This document shows positions 33,285 through 42,178 of a stretch of 64,000 bases of DNA, piece by piece. The DNA comes from JAAUTT01 sp038213375 (GTDB lineage Bacteria; Bacteroidota; Bacteroidia; Bacteroidales; JAAUTT01), in NCBI GenBank assembly GCA_038213375.1, contig JBBQTB010000032.1:1-64000 (forward strand). Direction: 5' to 3'. The notes under the pieces are model-generated. The model was not told the DNA's origin and searched no databases. It saw nothing but the letters and a program-made list of their open reading frames with translations. Numbering within the stretch: the first letter of the stretch is position 1; each line of letters starts with the position of its first letter. A program made the translations under genes and the position numbers.

Positions 33285-34583
33285 ATGATTTGGAATAAAA
33301 CATTTGAATGCATGAGCCGGGACGAGATGAGGGCTTGTCAAAGTCGTCGTCTGGTCAATATGGTTGAACGAATATATCACAATGTTCCTTTTTACCGGAA
33401 TAAAATGCAAGAGATAGGAATTCATCCAGAAGACATTAAAGATATTGATGACTTAAAGCGGCTTCCGTTTACCACCAAACAGGATTTGCGAGATAATTAC
33501 CCATTTGGACTTTTTGCAGTGCCGCAAAGCGAAATAGTTCGTGTACACGCATCGTCAGGCACAACCGGTAAACCTACGGTAGTTGGTTATTCCCGGAAAG
33601 ACCTTGGAACATGGAGCGAAGTTGTTGCCAGATGTATGGTAAGTGCAGGCGCTCATAAACACGATGTTATACATATTGCTTATGGATATGGGCTTTTTAC
33701 CGGAGGACTTGGTCTCCATTATGGTAGTGAAAAAATTGGAGCTACAGTCATTCCTGTTTCAGGAGGAAATACCAAACGACAGCTTCAAATTATGCGCGAC
33801 TTTGGGAGTACCGTACTAGCTTGTACTCCTTCCTATTCGTTATTTCTTGCAGAAGCTATGGAAGACGATGGATTTGTGCGTGATAACTATAAATTGCGTG
33901 TGGGTATTTTTGGCGCCGAACCGTGGACAGAAAACATGCGTCGGGAAATTGAAGAAAGGTGGAAGATAAAAGCTATTGATATATTTGGACTCAGCGAAGT
34001 AATTGGCCCGGGCGTTTCTTGTGAATGTGAGTGTCAGGATGGATTACATATCGAGGAAGATCATTTTGTGCCAGAAATAATCGATCCTGTTTCACTCGAA
34101 ATACTTCCCGAAGGGGCAAAAGGAGAACTAGTGTTTACCACTATAACCAAGGAAGGATTACCCCTTTTAAGGTATCGTACCCGCGACCTAACAACACTTA
34201 ACTATGCTCCCTGCAAATGCGGCCGCACGCTGGTGCGCATGAGCAAATGTGCAGGACGTTCTGACGATATGCTTATCATACGTGGTGTGAATTTATTTCC
34301 GTCTCAAATTGAGAGCGTATTGCTTGACATGAGCGAAACACACCCTCATTACTTGTTAATTGTAGATCGTGTGAACAATCTTGATACACTTGAACTTCAG
34401 GTAGAAGTCGATCAGCTTTTTTTTCAGGATAGAATTAGTGAATTACAGCGTCTTTCCAAAAAGATACAACACAATCTTGAAAGTACCCTTGGCTTGGCGA
34501 TTAATGTCAAACTGGTGGAGCCAAAAACAATTGAACGATCGGAAGGGAAAGCCAAAAGAGTAATAGATAAACGAAAATATTAA
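33285..34583 (+). CDS. paaK: Phenylacetate-CoA ligase family (PaaK-type)
   Basis: This 432-residue adenylate-forming enzyme activates an aryl or branched acid with ATP and CoA. The P-loop-like HASSGTTGKPTVVGY (about 86-100), GIFGAEPWTENMR, DIFGLSEVIGPGVSCECE and the C-terminal GRSDDMLIIRGVNLFPSQIE with the KAKRVIDKR lysine are all typical of PaaK. Beside 2-oxoacid:ferredoxin oxidoreductase genes, such ligases are thought either to act on arylacetates or to run in reverse to recover ATP from acyl-CoA. Which acid is used cannot be read from the sequence. The gene is 26 bases after the ACT gene. Confidence 0.9.
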   Translation: MIWNKTFECMSRDEMRACQSRRLVNMVERIYHNVPFYRNKMQEIGIHPEDIKDIDDLKRLPFTTKQDLRDNYPFGLFAVPQSEIVRVHASSGTTGKPTVVGYSRKDLGTWSEVVARCMVSAGAHKHDVIHIAYGYGLFTGGLGLHYGSEKIGATVIPVSGGNTKRQLQIMRDFGSTVLACTPSYSLFLAEAMEDDGFVRDNYKLRVGIFGAEPWTENMRREIEERWKIKAIDIFGLSEVIGPGVSCECECQDGLHIEEDHFVPEIIDPVSLEILPEGAKGELVFTTITKEGLPLLRYRTRDLTTLNYAPCKCGRTLVRMSKCAGRSDDMLIIRGVNLFPSQIESVLLDMSETHPHYLLIVDRVNNLDTLELQVEVDQLFFQDRISELQRLSKKIQHNLESTLGLAINVKLVEPKTIERSEGKAKRVIDKRKY

Positions 34584-34709
34584 AATTGCTTCAGTATTGT
34601 GATTTTTTTCACAGAAAATACTGTTTCTTAACACGTGTTTGAAACAAAAGGGAATAGGGAATTACGTAATTTTGAACTATCAAAATCGGAGATATATTTA
34701 GTGAGAGAA

Positions 34710-36026
34710 ATGAATAAAACGCCTGTAAGCAAGGAGCTTATTCTCAAAAAGGCAAAAGAAATCGGACTTAACGAATTGGGCAAAGGTTCAATACGTGAAA
34801 TTGTCCGTTTAGTAAGCGAAGTGGAGGCTGCTTCGGGAGTTAAATTTATACGAATGGAGATGGGTGTACCCGGATTGGCCAGCCCTCCTATTGGGATAGA
34901 AGCAGAAATTGAGGCCCTTAGAAATGGGGTTGCTTCGATATACCCTCCCATCGAAGGATTGGCTAATTTGAAGATTGAAGCATCCCGTTTTCTGAAACTA
35001 TTTGCCGACATCGATATTTCACCATCGGGGTGTTTGCCAGCTGTAGGATCAATGCAGGCTGGGATGGCAGCCATGATGGTATCCAACAGATGTTATCCCG
35101 AAAAAAATACCACTCTTTTTATCGATCCAGGGTTTCCGGTGCAAAAACTTCAGGTAAAAGCGTTGGGATTGCAACTGGAATCATTCGATATTTATTATTA
35201 CCGGGGAGAAAAACTAAGGCAAAAACTGGAGTCCTATCTTGAGAAAGGAACTATTTCTTCCATATTGTACTCTAATCCAAACAATCCTACATGGGTGTGC
35301 CTTACGGAAGCCGAATTGCAAATCATCGGAGATTTGGCGAACAAATATGATGTGGTAGTTATCGAAGATCTTGCTTATTTTGGTATGGATTTCCGATTAA
35401 AAATCGGGACACCTGGAAAACCTCCTTTCCAGCCAACTGTTCAAAAATATACCGAAAATTGTGTGCTGCTTATTTCCGCATCAAAAGTTTTTAGCTACGC
35501 TGGTCAAAGGATAGGTTTGATTGTAGTTTCGAATAAGCTTTTTCACCGGAAATTCACCAATCTATCAACCTATTTTGGATCCGACGAATTTGGTCATTCT
35601 ATCATTTATGGAGCATTATATGCATTGTCGGCAGGCTCGTCTCATTCTTCGCAATATGCCATGGCTGCAATGCTTAAAGCCGCTAACGATGGTAGATTTC
35701 ATTTTGTGGAAGAAACCAGCGAATATGGCAATCGTGCCCATATAATGAAAAAGCTATTTACTGATAATGGTTTTTTTATCGTTTATGATAGAGATGAAGA
35801 CAAACCGTTGGCGGATGGTTTTTATTTTACCATTAATTATCCTGGGTTTACAGGCTGTCAGTTGATGGAGGAACTCCTTTATTATGGAATAAGCTCTGTA
35901 ACATTAGATATCACTGGTAGTAAAAAAGAAGGACTACGAGCATGCGTTTCTCAGTTTCATCCTAAACAAACGAACGACCTGAGCGAACGTCTAAAATTAT
36001 TTAATGAGCATCATCCATTAAATTAA
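34710..36026 (+). CDS. PLP-dependent aminotransferase, class I/II
   Basis: This fold-type I aminotransferase would convert an amino acid to its 2-oxo acid for the oxidoreductase encoded next. The PLP lysine is in ISASKVFSYAGQRIG, the Asn/Asp contacts in YSNPNNPTW and VIEDLAYFG, and the phosphate Arg in GQRIG. I begin at the ATG of 34710 (MNKTPVSKELILKKAKEIG), giving 438 residues. The frame extends to a GTG at 34635, but those 25 residues look random. Substrate range is unknown; aromatic or branched-chain amino acids are the likely candidates by context. Confidence 0.88.
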   Translation: MNKTPVSKELILKKAKEIGLNELGKGSIREIVRLVSEVEAASGVKFIRMEMGVPGLASPPIGIEAEIEALRNGVASIYPPIEGLANLKIEASRFLKLFADIDISPSGCLPAVGSMQAGMAAMMVSNRCYPEKNTTLFIDPGFPVQKLQVKALGLQLESFDIYYYRGEKLRQKLESYLEKGTISSILYSNPNNPTWVCLTEAELQIIGDLANKYDVVVIEDLAYFGMDFRLKIGTPGKPPFQPTVQKYTENCVLLISASKVFSYAGQRIGLIVVSNKLFHRKFTNLSTYFGSDEFGHSIIYGALYALSAGSSHSSQYAMAAMLKAANDGRFHFVEETSEYGNRAHIMKKLFTDNGFFIVYDRDEDKPLADGFYFTINYPGFTGCQLMEELLYYGISSVTLDITGSKKEGLRACVSQFHPKQTNDLSERLKLFNEHHPLN

Positions 36027-36056
36027 CTTTTTTTAAGACATTTTAACTTATAAAAT

Positions 36057-36284
36057 ATGGCGAAAGTACGCGGTGCTATAGTGGTGGAAATTGAGCGATG
36101 CAAAGGATGTGAAATTTGCATTGTTAATTGCCCTGCTCAGGTGATTGCTCTGGAGCACAAGGTAAACAGCAAAGGGTATCATTTTGCCTTTATGGAAAAT
36201 CCTGATGCATGTACCGGTTGCACAAATTGTGCAGTAGTTTGCCCGGATGCAGTAATTACGGTATACAGAAAGAAATTTGATTAG
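36057..36284 (+). CDS. 2[4Fe-4S] ferredoxin subunit of 2-oxoacid oxidoreductase
   Basis: The 75-residue protein carries two CxxCxxCxxxCP clusters: CKGCEICIVNCPAQ (about 15-28) and CTGCTNCAVVCPDAV (about 50-64). As the delta-type subunit it would relay electrons from the TPP/Fe-S core to external ferredoxin. It lies 15 bases ahead of the alpha subunit gene. Confidence 0.92.
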   Translation: MAKVRGAIVVEIERCKGCEICIVNCPAQVIALEHKVNSKGYHFAFMENPDACTGCTNCAVVCPDAVITVYRKKFD

Positions 36285-36299
36285 AAAAAATTGAAAGGA

Positions 36300-37385
36300 A
36301 TGCCAGAATTAAAATTAATGAAAGGTAATGAGGCCATTGCCGAAGCTGCAATAAGGGCCGGAGCAGATGGTTATTTCGGATATCCTATTACTCCTCAATC
36401 GGAGATATTGGAATATTTGATGGTTGAAGATGCACACAAGCGAACTGGTATGGTTATATTGCAGGCTGAAAGTGAGTTAGCCGCAATTAACATGGTATAT
36501 GGAGCAGCTTGTACAGGTAAAAAAATTATGACCTCATCATCTAGTCCCGGAATTAGCCTGATGCAGGAAGGTATCTCCTATATTGCCGGAGCGGAGTTGC
36601 CTTGCCTGATTGTAAACGTAGTTCGAGGCGGCCCGGGTTTGGGAACTATTCAGCCTTCTCAGGCCGATTATTTTCAATCAGTAAAAGGTGGAGGACATGG
36701 CGATTATCGTTTAATAGTATTAGCGCCAGCATCAGTGCAGGAGATGTCCGATTTTGTTCCTCTCGGATTCGACCTGGCATTTAAATATCGTATTCCTGTG
36801 CTCATCCTTTCCGATGGTGTTATTGGTCAGATGATGGAAAAGGTAGATTTGTTCGATCAGATTCCCCGTGCTACTGAATTTGATCAATCATGGGTATTAT
36901 CTGGTAAAACCCACGACCGTCCTAAAAATACGATTACCTCACTCGATCTGGAAGCACTGGACATGGAGAAGCATAATCACCATCTTCAGGCCAAATATAA
37001 GATGATTGAACAAAATGAGGTTCGTTACGAAGAAATTCTTTGTGACGATGCCGAATTTATATTTATTGCTTATGGAGCAAGTGCTCGTATCTGCCAGAAA
37101 GCGACTCAATTAGCCCGTGATAAAGGCTTAAAAGTAGGGCTATTTCGTCCAATTACACTATTTCCATTTCCTAAAAAGGAAATATTTGCCAGATCGGAAA
37201 AACTTAAAGCGATACTTTCCGTTGAAATGAGTGCCGGACAGATGATTGAGGATATTCAGCTAGCTACAAAGTTTCGGGTAAAATCGGAACATTTTGGACG
37301 TTATGGTGGTGTAATTCACTCGCCATCGGAGGTTTTGGAAGCAATGGAAAACTTAATTAAGAGTTGTGATGATGGAAGCAAATGA
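36300..37385 (+). CDS. vorB: 2-oxoacid:ferredoxin oxidoreductase alpha subunit (VorB-like)
   Basis: This is the pyrimidine-binding/core alpha subunit of the oxidoreductase that decarboxylates 2-oxo acids to acyl-CoA with ferredoxin as acceptor. The LMKGNEAIAEAAIRAGADGYFGYPITPQSEI start and TSSSSPGISLMQEGISYIAGAELP are diagnostic of the KorA/VorB group, and the 361-residue length matches VorB (3-methyl-2-oxobutanoate) rather than the longer KorA with a fused gamma domain. I start at the ATG of 36300 (MPELKLMKG); the TTG at 36291 adds three residues. It overlaps the beta subunit gene. Specificity for branched-chain rather than other oxo acids is a family-level inference. Confidence 0.9.
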   Translation: MPELKLMKGNEAIAEAAIRAGADGYFGYPITPQSEILEYLMVEDAHKRTGMVILQAESELAAINMVYGAACTGKKIMTSSSSPGISLMQEGISYIAGAELPCLIVNVVRGGPGLGTIQPSQADYFQSVKGGGHGDYRLIVLAPASVQEMSDFVPLGFDLAFKYRIPVLILSDGVIGQMMEKVDLFDQIPRATEFDQSWVLSGKTHDRPKNTITSLDLEALDMEKHNHHLQAKYKMIEQNEVRYEEILCDDAEFIFIAYGASARICQKATQLARDKGLKVGLFRPITLFPFPKKEIFARSEKLKAILSVEMSAGQMIEDIQLATKFRVKSEHFGRYGGVIHSPSEVLEAMENLIKSCDDGSK

Positions 37386-38145
37386 AATAATAAATCCGGA
37401 AAATCTGGTGTATAAAAAAACCAGCTTATTAACTGATAAGATATTGACTTTTTGTCCTGGATGCGGCCATGGCACTTCACACCGCATTGTAATGGAGGTT
37501 GTTGATGAAATGGGAATTCAATCGGAAGTGATTGGGGTTGCTCCTGTGGGATGTTCCGTGCTTGCCTACGATTTTATGAATATTGACATGGTTGGAGCAG
37601 CTCATGGCCGTGCACCTGCTGTAGCTACCGGTATTAAAAGGGTTTATCCCGAAAAATTTGTTTTCACCTATCAGGGAGATGGCGACTTAGCAGCTATTGG
37701 AACATCGGAAACCATTCATGCCTGCAATCGTGGAGAAAATATCACCATCGTATTCATCAATAACGGAATTTATGGAATGACAGGTGGCCAAATGGCTCCT
37801 ACAAGTTTGGAAGGAATGAAAACATCCACTTCCCCGTATGGAAGAAATGTTGAAACCATGGGATATCCACTGAAAATTACCGATTTGATATCCCGCCTTG
37901 AAGGCGTTTATTATGTCTCACGTCAGGCTGTGCATACCGCTGCCGCCGTAAGGAAAGCAAAAAAGGCAATTCGCATTGCATTCGAAAACCAAAAATTAAA
38001 AAAAGGAGTTTCATTTGTCGAAATTGTATCGAATTGCAATTCAAACTGGAAACTGTCACCGGTAAAAGCTAACCAGTGGATGGAAGAAAATATGTTTACA
38101 TACTATCCCTTGGGCGATATTAAAGTTGGTGGAGTGATGGTATAA
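37369..38145 (+). CDS. 2-oxoacid:ferredoxin oxidoreductase beta subunit (TPP-binding)
   Basis: The 258-residue beta subunit binds thiamin diphosphate and a proximal 4Fe-4S cluster. FCPGCGHGTSH gives the Cys-rich and TPP-contact start, GDGDLAAIGTSE is the Mg/TPP-binding GDG...N motif with the matching Asn in VFINNGIYGMTGGQMAPTS, and EIVSNCNSNW carries a further Cys. Starts at GTG 37366, ATG 37369 and ATG 37372 are all possible. All overlap the end of vorB, so translation is coupled. Confidence 0.93.
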   Translation: MMEANEIINPENLVYKKTSLLTDKILTFCPGCGHGTSHRIVMEVVDEMGIQSEVIGVAPVGCSVLAYDFMNIDMVGAAHGRAPAVATGIKRVYPEKFVFTYQGDGDLAAIGTSETIHACNRGENITIVFINNGIYGMTGGQMAPTSLEGMKTSTSPYGRNVETMGYPLKITDLISRLEGVYYVSRQAVHTAAAVRKAKKAIRIAFENQKLKKGVSFVEIVSNCNSNWKLSPVKANQWMEENMFTYYPLGDIKVGGVMV

Positions 38146-38229
38146 TTAGTTGAACGTTTGTGTCTGAAACTCTCTGTAAGGGATTAGGGTTTTAAAAATT
38201 GTATATTATATAAATTCTACTGAATAACA

Positions 38230-38778
38230 ATGACTGAAGAAATTATTATTGCCGGATTTGGGGGACAAGGTGTTCTTTCGATGGGTAAAATACTTGCTTA
38301 TTCCGGAATGATGCAAGACATGGAAGTAAGTTGGATGCCTTCCTATGGCCCGGAAATGCGCGGTGGTACTGCCAATGTAACAGTAATTTTAAGTACCGAC
38401 CGTATTAATTCGCCCATTTTAAACGAATTTGATACGGCTATTATTCTTAACCAGCAATCACTTGATAAATTTGAACCTTTAATTAAACCTGGAGGAATAC
38501 TACTTTATGATAACAGCGGTATAACTCGTTTTCCGGGTAGAAAAGATATTAAAATATATTGTGTTGAAGCTACAGAGGAAGCATCCCGAATGTCGATGGT
38601 CAAAACGTTTAATATGATTGTTCTGGGAGCCTACCTTAAAATACAACCTTTTGTAAAACTCGAAAACGTCCTTAAAGGTATTGCAAAATCATTACCTCCC
38701 CGACATCATCATACCATCCCAATGAATAACGACGCAATTATCAGGGGCATGGAAATTGTGACTCAAGAAAATAAGTAG
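38230..38778 (+). CDS. 2-oxoacid:ferredoxin oxidoreductase gamma subunit
   Basis: The 182-residue protein has the gamma-subunit signature IIIAGFGGQGVLSMGKIL at its start, then MPSYGPEMRGGTANVTVILS, which forms the CoA-binding part of the enzyme. It closes the delta-alpha-beta-gamma set and is followed by a strong terminator, so it is the last gene of the cluster. The 84-base gap to the beta gene is the largest within the enzyme genes. Confidence 0.93.
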   Translation: MTEEIIIAGFGGQGVLSMGKILAYSGMMQDMEVSWMPSYGPEMRGGTANVTVILSTDRINSPILNEFDTAIILNQQSLDKFEPLIKPGGILLYDNSGITRFPGRKDIKIYCVEATEEASRMSMVKTFNMIVLGAYLKIQPFVKLENVLKGIAKSLPPRHHHTIPMNNDAIIRGMEIVTQENK

Positions 38779-38784
38779 TGAAGG

Positions 38785-38826
38785 GCCTGCCAAAGTTTGA
38801 AAAATGGCAGGCTTAATTTTTGTCTG
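38785..38826 (+). terminator. Terminator of the oxoacid oxidoreductase operon
   Basis: GCCTGCCA (38785-38792) pairs with TGGCAGGC (38805-38812) around a 12-base loop, followed by TTAATTTTTGT. Confidence 0.8.
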
Positions 38827-38999
38827 TCAGTTAGTTGTAAAAGTTAGTTTTATAAGTATGATTTACCTCAACCTTTACAGTGATATTACTCTCTTCTATT
38901 TGAAATAACAATCACTCTGCTTGCTATTTAAACTCATCGGTATATCTGTATAATCCAGCATTTAACGTAGTATTTTTGACATAACAAAAGTTCTACGCC

Positions 39000-39590
39000 A
39001 TGAAACAACTTATAATATTGACAAGCGGCCTGATAATAATGACGAATGTCTGGGCAAAGGAGTTTGATATTACCCTTAATTATTATGGTGTAAATATTTA
39101 TCAATCGTCCACTGGAAGTGGTTATGGTTCCAGCACAAACCTTAATTTTAACATTCAAAAATTTAATCGGGTATTTGAATTGGGGCTTATGTTGAATACA
39201 CAAACTCAGCAATTTATGGGATTTGAGTTCATGTTTAAACGTTTCATCGGGTTTAATTCATCTAATGCATACCTGAGATTAATTAGGCCTTTTTTCCATT
39301 ATAACTTTCTTTATCGCAGTCCCACAGACATTATTGTAGCGCCTTCACTTTTAAAATCAGCTTCCATTGACATATCTCAAATTGGTGGTAAGATGACAAC
39401 CTTTGAACATGCTCTTGGTTTAGGGTTGCAAATACGTTTGATCAAACAGTTATATATGGAAGGAAGTGCAGGAGTGGGAGCGTATTTCGGATCTCGTTTC
39501 CAAGGCTCAACCCCTGATACATGGGGAATTCACAAAAATAATTTAGGTTTTGTTCCATCCTTTAAACTTGGGTTAGGCTTTCAGTTTTAA
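39000..39590 (+). CDS. Outer-membrane beta-barrel-like protein
   Basis: The 196-residue protein begins with a signal peptide (1-19, ending NVWA) and continues with alternating amphipathic strands, many ending in aromatic residues, and a final FKLGLGFQF strand with a C-terminal Phe as required for outer-membrane insertion. An eight-stranded barrel is plausible from the length. No specific family is recognised. Its end overlaps the convergent nadD by four bases. Confidence 0.6.
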   Translation: MKQLIILTSGLIIMTNVWAKEFDITLNYYGVNIYQSSTGSGYGSSTNLNFNIQKFNRVFELGLMLNTQTQQFMGFEFMFKRFIGFNSSNAYLRLIRPFFHYNFLYRSPTDIIVAPSLLKSASIDISQIGGKMTTFEHALGLGLQIRLIKQLYMEGSAGVGAYFGSRFQGSTPDTWGIHKNNLGFVPSFKLGLGFQF

Positions 39591-40165
39591 TACGACGAAT
39601 AAAAATTATTCGAAAGAATAAAATTCCATACATTGTCAGGTACAAAATACCTGACATTTCTTTTTGCTGCAATGGCTTCCCTTATAAATGTAGATGAGAT
39701 TTCCATTAGTGGTGCAGACACAATAACGCCATTTTCCAGGTTATGAAGGAAATTATCGGGTGTATTTGGACGCGGATAAACGTATCGTTTGAAATGAGCA
39801 ATGATTTCCCTGTAATTTTTCCATTTTTCAAAAGTTACTAAACCATCAGAGCCCATAATGATGGAAAAATCATTTTCAGGAAACTTGTTTTGGAGGTGTT
39901 TTAATGTGTCGAAAGTAAAAGATGGCTGTGGCAGCGAATATTCTGCATCGGAAACATCAAAACGGTGATCGTCGGAAACAGCCAGTTTTACCATTTTCAG
40001 CCGTTGATGATCGTTTAATAATGAGTCCTTATTTTTCAATGGATTGTGAGGACTCACAACAAACCATACCTTGTCTAGATCGGTAAATTCAACCATGTAA
40101 CTTGCAATAGCCAAATGCCCCGTATGAATGGGGTTGAACGATCCAAAGAAAAGGCCTGTTTTCAT
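39587..40165 (-). CDS. nadD: Nicotinate-nucleotide adenylyltransferase
   Basis: The enzyme makes nicotinic acid adenine dinucleotide from NaMN and ATP in NAD synthesis. The 192-residue sequence has GSFNPIHTGHLAIA (8-21) with the HxGH nucleotidyltransferase site, and ISSTFIREAI, the ISSTxIR phosphate-binding motif near the end. It overlaps gmk by four bases, the usual tight coupling in Bacteroidota. Confidence 0.95.
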   Translation of the reverse strand: MKTGLFFGSFNPIHTGHLAIASYMVEFTDLDKVWFVVSPHNPLKNKDSLLNDHQRLKMVKLAVSDDHRFDVSDAEYSLPQPSFTFDTLKHLQNKFPENDFSIIMGSDGLVTFEKWKNYREIIAHFKRYVYPRPNTPDNFLHNLENGVIVSAPLMEISSTFIREAIAAKRNVRYFVPDNVWNFILSNNFYSSY

Positions 40166-40731
40166 GATAAATAAATAAAATCTGAAACTAGTTTGAAAGC
40201 TTTGTTTTTGGCATCCAATAAATTATCGTTCGTTATGATTACATCAAACTGATCTGCAAATTTAAGTTCATAAACGGCTTTATCAACTCTTTTTTTAATT
40301 GTTTCTTTATCGTCGGTGCAACGGTTAATGAGCCGGCGCTCCAATTCCTCTATTGATGGAGGCATAACAAAAACCGAAAGTGCATTTTCACCAAAAAGTT
40401 TTTTAAGGTGCACTCCACCTTTTACATCGATATCAAACAAGACATGGTTGTTATTCTTCCATATACGTTCCTGTTCGCTTTTCAATGTACCATAAAGATT
40501 ACCCGGATATACTTCTTCCCATTCGATAAACTCGTTTTTATTAATTTTGGATTGGAATTCATCTACCGAAAGAAAATAATAATCTTTCCCATTTTTTTCC
40601 CCAATACGAGGTTGGCGGCTACATGCCGAAATGGAAAATTCAAGCGGTAACCCGCTATCTAGCAGGTGTTTTACGATGGTTGTTTTCCCTGCTCCCGAAG
40701 GTGCCGAAAATATGATTAGCTTACCTTTCAT
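40162..40731 (-). CDS. gmk: Guanylate kinase
   Basis: Phosphorylates GMP to GDP with ATP. The P-loop FSAPSGAGKTT lies at residues 8-18, followed by SACSRQPRIGEKNGKDYYFL, the GMP-binding region, and the lid with RRLINRCTDDKETIKKR. I start at the ATG of 40731 (MKGKLIIFSAP, 189 residues); the frame can begin at a GTG at 40746 but this adds only five residues. Upstream a repeat cluster separates it from yicC, with which it usually forms an operon. Confidence 0.95.
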   Translation of the reverse strand: MKGKLIIFSAPSGAGKTTIVKHLLDSGLPLEFSISACSRQPRIGEKNGKDYYFLSVDEFQSKINKNEFIEWEEVYPGNLYGTLKSEQERIWKNNNHVLFDIDVKGGVHLKKLFGENALSVFVMPPSIEELERRLINRCTDDKETIKKRVDKAVYELKFADQFDVIITNDNLLDAKNKAFKLVSDFIYLS

Positions 40732-40761
40732 GGTTAATGTATTCACTTGTTGTATTATTTT

Positions 40762-40902
40762 GTTCGGCTTAGGCTGTGCCTAAGCCGTATATGCCTTTTT
40801 AGGTCGCGTCTAAATTATTACTTTATAAAAAATTTTACTAAAATTATATCAGGCAAAAGCCTGATATAATATATTCGACTGAGGTAGAACATCAGCCGAA
40901 CC
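40762..40902. repeat. 141-bp multi-hairpin repeat, copy 1
   Basis: The unit begins GTTCGGCT and ends AGCCGAAC, so its ends are inverted. Inside are further hairpins: TAGGC-TGT-GCCTA, and ATATCAGGC-AAAA-GCCTGATAT. A near-identical unit of the same length follows 160 bases on. It resembles a MITE or an extended REP-type element and has no coding capacity. Confidence 0.85.
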
Positions 40903-40921
40903 CTATTTAAGTTCTGGTATA

Positions 40922-41062
40922 GTTCGGCTTAGGCTGTGCCTAAGTCGCATATATGTTTTTAGGCTGCGCCTAAAATATTACAATATAAATAAACTTACTA
41001 AAATTTAATCAGGCAAAAGCCTGATATGATATATTCGACTGAGGTAGAACCTCAGCCGAACC
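40922..41062. repeat. 141-bp multi-hairpin repeat, copy 2
   Basis: Same size and same ends as copy 1, about 90 percent identical by eye. Here the pairs TTAGGC-TGC-GCCTAA and CTGAGG-TAGAA-CCTCAG are perfect. Several differences from copy 1 fall in stem positions and partly preserve pairing. Confidence 0.85.
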
Positions 41063-41080
41063 TGTGGTAACGAGTGTGTT

Positions 41081-41174
41081 AATATATTACGCCCTTACAG
41101 GGCTGGTTTGCAAATCGTTTCATTGTTTCCCGGCCCTAACAGGCCGGGCTGATATATTACGCCCTTTCAGGGCT
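41081..41174. repeat. Second repeat family: paired ATATTACGCCCTTxCAGGGCT
   Basis: Two 23-24-base copies of ATATATTACGCCCTTTCAGG-type sequence, at 41081-41104 and 41151-41174, differ at two or three positions. Each contains a GCCCT/AGGGC hairpin. Between them CCCGGCC-CTAACA-GGCCGGG (41129-41148) forms a third, GC-rich hairpin. This is a REP-like cluster distinct from the 141-bp units. Confidence 0.75.
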
Positions 41175-41213
41175 ATGGTTTTGCATATTTACCAATTAAT
41201 AAAACATTCCAAA

Positions 41214-42086
41214 CTACAATACATTGTTAATCTGCTCTTTTATCTTTTCTAGTTCGTCTTTCATCCGGATTACAATTTTTTGCATGTCGGCATCGTTGGC
41301 TTTGGAGCCAATGGTATTTATTTCACGTCCAATTTCCTGCACAATAAATGCCAATTTTTTGCCGCTTGACTCCACATCGGCAATCGTTTCCAAAAAATAG
41401 GAACAATGGTTGGCTAATCGTACTTTTTCTTCGGTAATATCGAGTTTTTCGATGTAATAAATCAATTCCTGTTCAAACCTGTTTTGGTCAACTTTCTCGA
41501 TACTCAGCTCTGCAAGACTTTGTTTGATCCTCATCTTAAGCTTTTCAATTCGTTGGGTCTCGAACGGTTCCAGATCTGTTGCTAACCTTGAAATCAAATT
41601 AATTCGATCCAGAATATCTTTCTCGAGAGCATTGCCTTCCTGAATCCTGAATTGGTTCAGTAATACAATGGCACTTTTTGTATTGGATAAAATCGCGTTC
41701 CATTCTTCGTCGGTCATTTCCTGTTTTTCCGACTTAAGAGCGTCGGGTAGGCGAAGTAACGAAGTAAGAATATCATCGGGTAAAGTAAGATTTAGTTCTT
41801 TGGCAGTCTCCGCAACCTGTTGATAATAACTGCGCAAGACTTTTGTATTTACTGAAACAGACGTTTCTTCAACTGCGGTGTCGGTAGAAATGTAAAAGTC
41901 AACTTTTCCACGAACTAATTCACGCGATAGCTCGTTTCGTATTTCGAATTCCTTTTCTTTATAGATAGATGGAATTTTGATATTCAGATCAAGTTGTTTG
42001 CTATTGAGCGACTTAATTTCGACAGTAATTTTTTTTGATTGAACTTCGCATTCGGCTTTGCCATAGCCGGTCATTGATTTTATCAT
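41214..42086 (-). CDS. yicC: YicC/YloC-family endoribonuclease
   Basis: The 290-residue protein belongs to the YicC family, recently recognised as endoribonucleases. The N-terminal MIKSMTGYGKAECE motif and the C-terminal IVQEIGREINTIGSKANDADM (about 246-265) with its conserved acidic and His/Asn residues are diagnostic. Usually it is followed directly by gmk; here the two are 470 bases apart because of inserted repeats. The 3' end falls just after the REP-like cluster. Confidence 0.93.
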   Translation of the reverse strand: MIKSMTGYGKAECEVQSKKITVEIKSLNSKQLDLNIKIPSIYKEKEFEIRNELSRELVRGKVDFYISTDTAVEETSVSVNTKVLRSYYQQVAETAKELNLTLPDDILTSLLRLPDALKSEKQEMTDEEWNAILSNTKSAIVLLNQFRIQEGNALEKDILDRINLISRLATDLEPFETQRIEKLKMRIKQSLAELSIEKVDQNRFEQELIYYIEKLDITEEKVRLANHCSYFLETIADVESSGKKLAFIVQEIGREINTIGSKANDADMQKIVIRMKDELEKIKEQINNVL

Positions 42087-42178
42087 AAGATCATCGTTTG
42101 TTTATCAAATATAATTAAAAATGGTTTGATTGGTGAATATAATCACCATTAATGGCTTGTGAAGCACTGGTAAATTAA

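Noticed and set aside
40762..41062. Possible CRISPR array at the two long repeats
   Set aside because: The units are 141 bp with internal hairpins and only two copies; this does not fit CRISPR repeats of 25-40 bp.
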